Shown here: positions 1-10,100 of the stretch, piece after piece
Layout: every line of letters starts with the position of its first letter
Position numbering within the stretch: position 1 is the stretch's first letter
Assembly: GCA_963576565.1 (NCBI GenBank)
Contig: OY755046.1
Span: 69,841,719-69,905,718, forward strand
From: Aspidapion aeneum
Taxonomy: Eukaryota; Arthropoda; Insecta; Coleoptera; Brentidae
Length of the DNA: 64,000 bases
Direction of reading: 5' to 3'
Notes under the pieces: model-generated
Told to the model about the DNA's origin: nothing
Database searches by the model: none
Seen by the model: only the letters and a program-made list of their open reading frames with translations
Position numbers and translations under genes: made by a program

Positions 1-1155
1 AAAATAGGCATTGGCTCTACACCAAGTACCTCAAAGACTGATTCTCCTTTACCTAGTACCTCAAAAAATGTCTTACAAGAAGTGGTACCTATAATAAATG
101 TGTCCATAAATAACAATTCAATTCCTGGTACTTCAAAAACAGAACCTACAGATTTAGTTTTAGATTCAAATGAAACTACTCCAGATAATTTGTCTGTTTC
201 TGAAATTTTACCTAAATTGACAATTAAGCCTACAGAAGCTGTACCATCTACAACTAACTCTGGTACATCAAAAACAGAATTTACAAATCTAGTTCCAGAG
301 TCAAATGAAAATCCTGCAGCTGATAATTTATCTGTTTCTGAAATTTTACCTAAAATGACAATTGAGCCCACAGAAGCATGTCGAAGTAAAGACAATGATA
401 ATAAAAGAATAAAACTTGTTTCTGTACCATCTTCGCTTGTTAGTACTCCTGGAGGATCACTTAAAATAGTGAAAGTTCAAAAAGTAACACCAGAACAAGT
501 AAATGAATGGAGAAAAAGTGGGATGATAATTCCTGTAACTTTAAAAAGTCCCTCTGTAACAAGCACCATTTCAAATTTAAATACGACAGCTAATAAAAAC
601 CAAATAATAGATCTTACAAATGTACCAGTTGTAACAGTTAACTCTTTATCTAATTTGAACTTTTCCAATGTTAGTTCTCCAATACCAATTGTATCAATTG
701 ATTCAACTAGTAAAGGAACTAATCCAACATTTAATACTTCTACAATACCTGTGATTTCAAGAACTGGCCTTAATTCCATACATTCAAATAAAAAAGGAAC
801 AAATTCAACAATAACCACAACTACAGTACCTGTTATTTTAAAATCTATACCCAATTCCATAAATTTAAATATTGGATTACAAAATACATCCACAATACCT
901 GTGATAGACCTTTCAAGATCTGAATCTGAATCCATACTTTTAAACAATGTTCCTTTGGTACCTCAAGCTACACATGTTAACATTCCTTCTCTAATTCCTG
1001 GACCCCTTCTTGAGACTGATGTGCCTATGCCAATTCAAGAAGTAGAGGTTGAAACTAATAAAGAAGCTATGGATGCTTGTCCTGTTGGTGCTAAAAACAA
1101 AATACATGCATCTCAAGAAGCTGGGCCTAGTAAAGATGTTAAAAATGAGCAACAG
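1..1155 (+). CDS. RNF8: RNF8-like gene, long low-complexity exon (5' end outside window)
   Basis: Frame 1 is open from the first base, so the exon starts before the window; the GTG at 82 and later ATGs are not needed as starts. The exon ends CAG|gtaatt at 1155 in phase 0. It encodes about 385 residues rich in Ser, Thr, Asn, Pro and Val, probably disordered. There is an internal duplication of about 39 residues (near bases 124-240 and 262-378; shared core NLSVSEILPK) and later recurring TIPVI/TVPVI motifs. No folded domain is recognisable here. In an RNF8-like protein this would be the linker between FHA and RING. Confidence 0.75.
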
Positions 1156-4100
1156 GTAATTTTGTGGTAAAATGTTAATGACTTTTATTTTGTTTTAAAT
1201 ATAATTTTGTTCTTTAGAATCAATTTGAAGAAATGGAAGATGAACTAATGTGTACAATATGTGCAAACCTGTTTATAAAAACTATTACTCTGGGATGCTC
1301 TCACTCTTTCTGCCAGTATTGTATAGAAACGTGGAAGAAAAAGAAATCTGACTGCCCGATATGTCGAAACAAGATCACCTCCACCACACGAACACTAGTT
1401 TTGGACAATGTAATAGAAAAGGTAAGAAGACTTATTAGGTGAACAACAAGTGAAATTAAAGAAAGAAAAATAAGCCGAAGCAGAAAACTTTTTTCTTAGT
1501 TTATATAGTGTAATGTTGTATTCGTTGGGTCGTTTTATTAGAATTTTTATGGTTAATAGGTGGTCAACTGTAATGAAACCTTTTCTGAAGCCTGCTTGTT
1601 CTTTTGATTGATATCAGTCAAATTTTGTTGTTAGTCTATCTATTAATTTTTTCGTGAAAAGGTTATAAATTACATTGAGGAGTGTTATAGGTCGATAGTT
1701 TTTTAGGTCTGCTCTATTGCCTTTCTTGTGTAGATTAATGGTTTTGGGTTCTTTCCAGTTGTTTGGGATTATTTTTTATTTTAGTATTTTATTGAGAAGA
1801 ATATGGAGAGTATTAACTACAGCTTTACCCCCGTACTTGAGCATCTTTGCTGTTACTTCGTCTTTTTCAGGTGATTTGTTATTTTTTATTTTGTTTAATG
1901 CTCTGTTTATTTCCCAGCCGAACTTATTAAATATGGCACTGAAGAACTGTTCTGGAAATTACGCAATCTTTTCCAAAAATATTTAAATGGAACTGTAGTA
2001 CCAACTGAGTGGAAAACGTCATATATATCCACAATACACAAAAAAGGACGGAAAGATATATGTGACAATTATAGAGGTATATCTGTGACTAGTACGCTAA
2101 GCAGAATATACGGTAAAATAATAAGAAATAAAGTGGAGAGCGAATATAAAGACATGGAGGCAGAAGAACAAGCTGGTTTCAGGGCGGGTAGATCGACTTC
2201 AGATCATCTCTTTTGTATAACCCAAGTTATTGAAAAGAAAATGGCATACGGACAAGAGCTGCATCTGCTTTACGTCGATTTGCAGAAGGCATATGATAGT
2301 ATACCACTAAATCTACTTTGGAAAGCGTTGGAAAACACAAACATACGCGTATAACTAATTAAGGCCATCAAAGAGTTATACTGCAATAGTAAGGCAAAAG
2401 TTAAAATAAAAGCAAAACTAACCAAAGGCTTTCAAGTAAATAAAGGTCTTAAACAAGGTTCCTGTATCTCGCCTACGCTCTTCAAGATATACTTGGAACA
2501 AGTCCTTAAAGTATGGAAGAGAAAATGCCATGGGAATTCCGTTGGACGAAACCACCTTGTATACTTTATGTTTCGCCGATGATGAGATAGTAATGGCTCA
2601 GAATTATGACGACCTCGAATATATGACACGAAAACTAATAGAAGAGTACAATAAGTGAGGACTAGAGGTTAATCTCAATAAGACAGAGTATATGTGTATC
2701 GGTGGAATGAAATAGGATCTAATCTTAAATACCGGGCAGCGAATTCAGTCCTGTGATGAGTATAAATACTTAGGTCTAAAAATTACAGCTGACGGAACAC
2801 TAGACAAAGCTATAAAAGATCGAAACGTACAAGGAAGAATAGCAATAACTTTATTAAATGGAATAATTTGGGACCAAAGTATATCAAAGCATAACAAAAA
2901 GCTTATATATAACACCATTGTAAGAAGTATTATTACATACGGCTCAGAAGTATGGCCAATCAAGGAGAGAACAAAAAAAATGCTTTCCGCTACGGAGATG
3001 GACTATTGGAGAAGAGCAGCAGGGAAATCAAAAAGAGAAAGAGTTACAAATCAAAGAATAAGAGAAATTATGACAGTGGGTGAACGTACTTTAGTGGATG
3101 ATATAAGAACAAAACAACTGGTGTGGTACGAACGTGTACAGCGTGTCCCATTTTCGATGGGATTAAATGGGAAACTCGGTTATTATTAAAGATATTTATT
3201 TTCTGATTGCACCTTACCGTGCTCTTTTTTTGAGCCCTTAAAAATGGCGTTATCAGATTTTTGCTATATCCCGTAGTTTCGCTAATACAGGGAGTTTTTG
3301 AAAAAATTGTATTTTTAATAATCCCTTGTATCTCGCTTATTTTGCGAGATATTTTTATTCTGTAAAAATCTTTTCATGGAAACTTTTTTAGAAGAAAATA
3401 ATGACGTTGTCATATTTTTAAAATATTGTTTAGTTTTTGAGATATGGTATTTATCATAAAAAAATTAAATACGGACCTGGATTTTTTTTATTACTATATT
3501 GATTGGTTTCATGCTAGTATTATCATAAAATAATAAAAATTTTAAAAAATTTAATATTTAAAAAAAAAATTAGTCCGAACCTGGATATTTCCAACATACA
3601 ATATAAATTAAAAATTGCTAGTTAAACAATTTTTAGTTTAACTGTTTTGATACTTAGCATATTAAAATGGTTTTAAGTTAATTTACAGATTTATTTGAAA
3701 CAAGGTCTACGAAAAATACAAAAAAAAAACAAATTACAAAAAATAACAAATTTTTCTGATTACCATTATGTGTAAGACATAGTTAGCATTTTTGAGTAAT
3801 TTTTCTTAACGCATTTTGCATAAAAATATTTCTGCCATTTAAATATTGGGATTTTGTTGCTTGAATGAAGCAGTCAAACATATCATATTTTTCAAAATCT
3901 GGATATGGGCGATTTCTAGCCAGTTTAAAATAATTGTAAGCCCAAAATGACAATGTCAATTCCACGCTTTTGTTTTGTAAATTTCACGACCTGCAGTGCT
4001 ACCATTAAATAATTAACTTTTTAACGTTTTTTACTTTATTTATAAATCTTTTAATTCATTCAAAACAGATAAACTAAAAATCGTTCAACTAGTGTGTCTT

Positions 4101-7100
4101 GCAATTTTTAATTTATAATTACGTTGGAAATTTCCAGGATTGGACTATAAATTTTTTCTTCAAATATTAAATAGTATTTTTTAACCTTAAATCAAAAAAA
4201 TATTAAAGTTTTATCATTTTAAGGTAATAATAGCATGGAACCAATCAAAATAGTAATTAAAAAAATCCAGGTCCGTATTTAATTTTTTTTATGATAAATA
4301 CCATATCTCAAAAACTAAACAATATTTTAAAAAATTGACAACGTCATTATTTTGCTCTAAAAAAGTTGCCATAGAAAGGTTTTTACAGAATAAAAATATC
4401 TTGCAAAATAAGCGAGATACAAGGAATTAATTAAAATGCAATTTTTTCAAAAACTCCCTGTATTAGCGAAACCACGGGGTATAGCAAAAATCTGATTACA
4501 CCATTTTTAAGGGCTCCAAAAAAGAGCACGGTAAGGTGCAATCAGAAAATCGATATCTTTAATAATAACCGAGTTTCCTATTTAATCCCATCGAAAATGG
4601 GACACGCTGTACAAAGAATGAATGATGAAAGACTACCTAAACAAATACTACAATGGAAACCAACTGGCCGAAGAAAACGAGGACGGCCAAGGAGAAGCTG
4701 GAGAGAAGGAATAGACAGTGAAATAAGAATAAGAGGCCTAGATGATGGGCAAACAGAAACGCTTTGCTTGTTTCAGGTTGTAGTTCCTGAGTTTATGTTC
4801 TTTATTTTTGTTTGGAGTTTCTTTATTGTTTCTCGCGATGGTTCCCTTTTCGTTTGGTATAATTCTGTATAGAATAGTTGTGTGATATTTATAATATCCT
4901 CTTTAACGTTAGTTTCTATGCCGTTCATATCCTTTATTTTAATTATTTCTTATCTACCTAGAGTCGGCTTTAGACATTTCATACTTCTGTTATTTTCTAT
5001 AAATTTTTCAACTTTTATTTCTTGGCTCTTATTTTCTTTAATAATTTTTCTCCTAGTTTTTGTCCTTTTTCAGATGGTTGAAAATGGAACTGAGCAACTA
5101 AAACAATCTCGAAAACAAGCAGTGGAAGAGCGAGAAAAGACTGAAAAGGAAGAAAAAGAACAAGAAAGAAAGAAAAAAGAGGCTGCTAATGAGAGGAGGA
5201 ACACAGCTAGGCGTGGGAGAAATAACCGCAGAGGTGGAGGCAATAATAGAGGAACCAATCAGAATCAGAATAACCAGAGAAACAATCAACGTAAGCATAA
5301 CATCGGTTTGAAACAAATGAGGAGCAACTGACCAAAATGCATTAAATCCAAAATATGTTGTTTTGAGAAAAACTTTTTTTGGCCCACCCGGTATATTTTT
5401 TATTTTCTATTATTTTCCCTCCGTTTGATTGCGCGCATGTTAAATTTTAGCCGTTCAACAGGCACCGCCCCCGCCCCCTCCTACGGCTTACATCAACATA
5501 ACGGATTCCCCTTCCCCCTCCTCTACCCCTTCCACAACAGAGGACGAGGACAGCGAGAATGGGTGGGAAGATGAGTACGAGGACGACGAGTGGTACAACG
5601 GACGACCAGGAGCGTATTATGGAGGTTATGGCAGGTGAGTGTCTTTTATACTATAGTGGTTGTCTCATTAACATATTAACCAGAGGAGACTAGGAAATAA
5701 ACAAAAAAATCGGCCGTCTAAATAAACAATTTGTTTTAAAAAACGTACTTCTGCAGAAAAGAACTCATCGACTATTTTTGTTTGGTCCATAGAAAACTCT
5801 ATTTTCTTTCTCTTTAAGAATCACCAAAATTATCCGATCTTTCCTTTAATTTTATTTCTTTTTTAAACCAATGCACCGGAAAAAGACGAAACTGTTCTTC
5901 TTACAAATCCTTACCAGATTAATTATACACGACCAAATATGGATATATAACATGCGGTGATCACTTTAATTTGTGCTTCCAGCATTTATTTTGCTACTCC
6001 TTCATTTTCCTTTATTAAACCAGTGCGAGAGAAAAAAACAAAACTATTCTCGATTACAGTCCCTCACTAAAACAAAGGAATTAGAAAGATGCCGCAATCG
6101 TCTAGGCCCGCGTAAAGTATATTATTTCGTTCCTCTTTTGTTAAACTGATGCGAGAAAAAGAGACAAAACTATTCTGGATTAGAAGGTAGTCCCTTTGGA
6201 CCCATTAGTATTTTGTAAAGGGTCAATGCGGCGTTTTTGACCTGTCTCTTTACGGTTCGGAATTGTTTTCGTGTTTTTTCTTAAAATATATTTTCGATCT
6301 GGACTCAAATTTAATCTTAAAAGACTTTAAAATGGTGTGGGAGTGTATTTTGTGCTAAAATCTCGACTATCTTAATCCAGAAGTTTCGTTTTACAAGTAA
6401 GTTAAATAACTTGTTTGACCTTCAAAACAAAACAAAGACCAGTGGCGTAGAAATCAATATAAAATCAGAAAAAAAATTTTTGGGTATTATATAAATAATT
6501 ATTTATTTGTTAAAACTGTTTAAACATAAGTTTAGTTAAAAATTTACAGGGTGTCCCAAGTTTTGGTGTTTTGATACCTTTAACTGAACTACGAGCCTTG
6601 ATTTTCAACAGATAAGGTAAAAAAGGTATCTTATTAATATGGAAAGTAATTTTTTTATGTATACCTTTTTTATTTAACCGTTTTTTTTTGTGTAAACAGT
6701 TTTTTTAGATTTGGATTGAGGCAATTTTTTAGGTTGGGTTAGTCCTTTTTACCTACTCTGAATTTTTAACGTTGTCTAACCTAAAATAAAATACACCAAG
6801 CTAAAAGCATCCTAATCAAACATCTAATTGTCAATGGGTATCTATTCAGCTGTAAACTAAATTAAATTGCTTGTTTTAATAAGTTAGGTATTTACTTTTA
6901 ATAAATAAATATTTTGCCGCCGTCACTGGTAAATCGATCGACCATAAAGAATAAACATACGTCTGCTGTGTGTCGCACAGCGTTGCCATCGTCTTTCCAA
7001 AAAATATTTCTATTCTTTTCCAACTTATTGAAGCATCTAGGGGTCAAATCGAATTGTTTTGATGAATGAATTTTTGCCGCGGTTCCTGGTCTCCTCCGGT

Positions 7101-10100
7101 TAATACGTTAATGGGTTGTCTTCAAAAATCGTGTCCCGTAGGAAGATTTTTTAAAACTGCCCTAAATGGATTGGTAATAGATCACACAATTGCAAGTCAT
7201 CGGGTGTTTTGAGTAAGAAGGCCTGTGTGACGTTATACAGTGTGTCCACGTAAGTTCGCGGCATATGGGAAACTTTTTTATTATTAGCTTTACAAAAAAA
7301 AGTTATTCTTCATAAAAAGTTCTGCATGGTCCAAAACCTAAAATGCAACCATCAGATGTTAAATTTTTTCAGTCATATTACGAGGTTTGTCAAAAAATGT
7401 GATTTTTGCTCTAGAGTAAAGTACCTTTCGTTTTGACAATATCGAAAATTGTTATAAAGAATAGATGTTTAGAATTAAAAATAGCTTTCAAATATTCAAC
7501 ATTGTTTATTTACATTATTATTATTATTTGCATCCTAGATTAATTATGTCTTAATGTGCAAACTTAAATTTCCAACGTAATCGCCGAGAAAATGTAGAAA
7601 AAAATAATTTTTTTAATGTAAATAAACAATGTTGAATATTTGAAAGCTATTTTTAATTCTAAACATCTTTTTTTTATAACAATTTTCGATATTGTCAAAA
7701 AGAAAGGTACTTTACTCTAGAGCAAAAATCACATTTTTTGACAAACCTCGTAATATGACTGAAAAAATTTAACATCTGATGGTTGCATTCTAGGTTTTGG
7801 ACCATGCAGAACTTTTTATGAAGAATAACCTTTTTTCGTAAAGCTAATAATAAAAAAGTTTCCCATATGCCGCCAACTTACGTGGACACACTGTATATCC
7901 AAGATGGCGGTTTTTTTAAATGTTTTTTTTTCACAAATTTTGGCTTATAACTTCTTATACAGTGTGGAACAGCCAAATGGAATAAATGAAGGCGTGTTGG
8001 GAAAAACGCTTGGACATATCGATTTGTATTTTTCAATGCGCATTTTTTTCAAAAATAAAATTTTTATAGGGTGTGTTATGTGACAGTGGCCAATACCAAC
8101 TTTCTGTTCCACACTGTATATTAGTTCCACAGAAAAACTGTTAATACGTTTTTTGTGTGGAATAGAACACAAAGTAAGATGGTAAAGAAATGAGCTTCAT
8201 ATCTTAAAAACTAACAAAGATATACATTTTTTTTTAAATTATCCTGATTTGGTTTTTTTTGCATCTCTATGATCCCACCAAACTGCAACTCCATGCTTTT
8301 GCTGATAAAATTTACAGTTCGCGTCTCAATTTTTATGTAATACTTTTTGTCTACAATCCGTAAAAACTAAGTTTAAAAAAACCTGAATTTGAGCGTAATT
8401 TTTTTAAGTTATGGGTTAAGGACCACCAACCTTTTGCAACCTCGAAGGTATACTGCTTTTCAAAATAAATTGTACACCAAGCATGTGTTTTTATATTATA
8501 GGTGTACAAATTTTTTTGATAAGTAGTATATATAATGACTGGCCTATTCTGATTCCATGTTTTGTTTTAGTTGCTACATTTGTGGGGACTCTGGACATTG
8601 GGCCAATGGTTGCCCCTATAGATCTTAATTAGGTTTTGTCTTACAAAAAACTAGAATAATATAACGTATATGGATGATTCTACAAAAATGGTGCTGTGGA
8701 GTGGGAATTCATATTTTTTTAAACACAGACTGCAAATGAAGCATAGTTTTAGTTATAAGATTTAAAACGAAATGTTTTCTTTATGGAGCATTTGAGTTTA
8801 ATGTATAAAAAAAATTGCAAGTTTATAATTTTTTTTATTACAAAGCAAATAACTCATTCCTCTGGTGTAGTCCCAAACCAAATATTAAAAACTCAAATTG
8901 AAAAAAATATCCTAATATCCTAACTATTTATCAAAAAATTGATAAAACTTAAGTTTGCAGTCATATTTTTGAAAATCCGAATTTACATCTTCTCCGAAAA
9001 ATTTTACAATTTTAAACGTGCTCCATTTCATATTTGTGAATACAACCGGTTAATTTCTAGAGAAAGAGACGGCCCTGGATATCTAATTTACTTGTGAGGG
9101 TGACAAGTTGTGACAGATAATGTCAACTTTAGTTTGGTTTAAGTTATAGATCTTTTTATTTTTGACAGAAAATTAGTTTTTTTCGGAGAAATCAAAAAGG
9201 AACGCTTCAATTATCATTCCTCTGGTAAGTAAATATTCGACTGATATCAATAGTATAATTTTTTTGTTGATTGTTTTAAAATTATAAGTATAGGAACTTT
9301 GTTTATATAAAACTTAAGTTAAGTAATCTAAATAGATTTTGATTTAAATTGGAAAACCATTAAAAAACTCATTCCTCTGGTACTCATCCCTCTGGAACTT
9401 TTATGCATTCCTAAAATTCGGGAAACTAAATGTTTCTTAGCTTACAGCTAATTAGTTACATAAATTTAAAAAAACAAAATTATTTACTGTGCTGTACTGT
9501 TATTTAAAGGCAATGACCAAAAATGATATATATATATAGCCCACTTTTGGTAGAATCATCCTTATGGGTATTTTTTCTGTAAAAATAATAATACGAAAAA
9601 ATGTGATTAATAAAATAAAAGAAAATATAAAAAGTGATGTTTATCGACTTTTTTTTCTTTCTAGATGTTACAATTGTGGCGAAAGAGGTCACTGGGCCAA
9701 TGGATGTCCTTACTTTTGACTTATTATCCATGTATCTTTTTTTCCCACATTAAGTTTGTATTATTTTTTATTTTTGTTAATATTAAATTCCTTTAAATCC
9801 AGATAGCATTTCTTTATTTTTTAAAAACTTGATAAGACAACAAATCAAATTGAAAATTTTAAAAAAGCATTCGCTCTTAGTACTTTTTAGTTTTATCTCA
9901 CACGTATACTATGACTATAGTAGTGTGTGCTAAGGTGTCAAAAATAACAAAAAAAAGTTGGTCCGATTTAAAATTTTTTGATATATCTTTGCGTTTCAGA
10001 TGATTTTGAAACCCTTTTGTCGCGCTGTCTGTATGCCTGTCTGTAACGACGCATAACTCAAAAAGTGCTTGCCCGATTTTAATTAAATTTGGTACCTAGG

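Noticed and set aside
82..84. GTG at 82 as the start of the first coding region
   Set aside because: The frame is open to base 1 and the region is an internal exon, so no start is needed.
477..947. 156-codon minus-strand frame
   Set aside because: Antisense shadow of the long RNF8-like exon; no domain.
1717..1986. 89-codon plus-strand frame with hydrophobic segments
   Set aside because: Antisense of a reverse transcriptase fragment; hydrophobicity comes from T-rich reverse strand.
4882..5073. Hydrophobic N-terminal extension of the frame ending at 5331
   Set aside because: Intron read-through upstream of the exon 3 acceptor at 5073.
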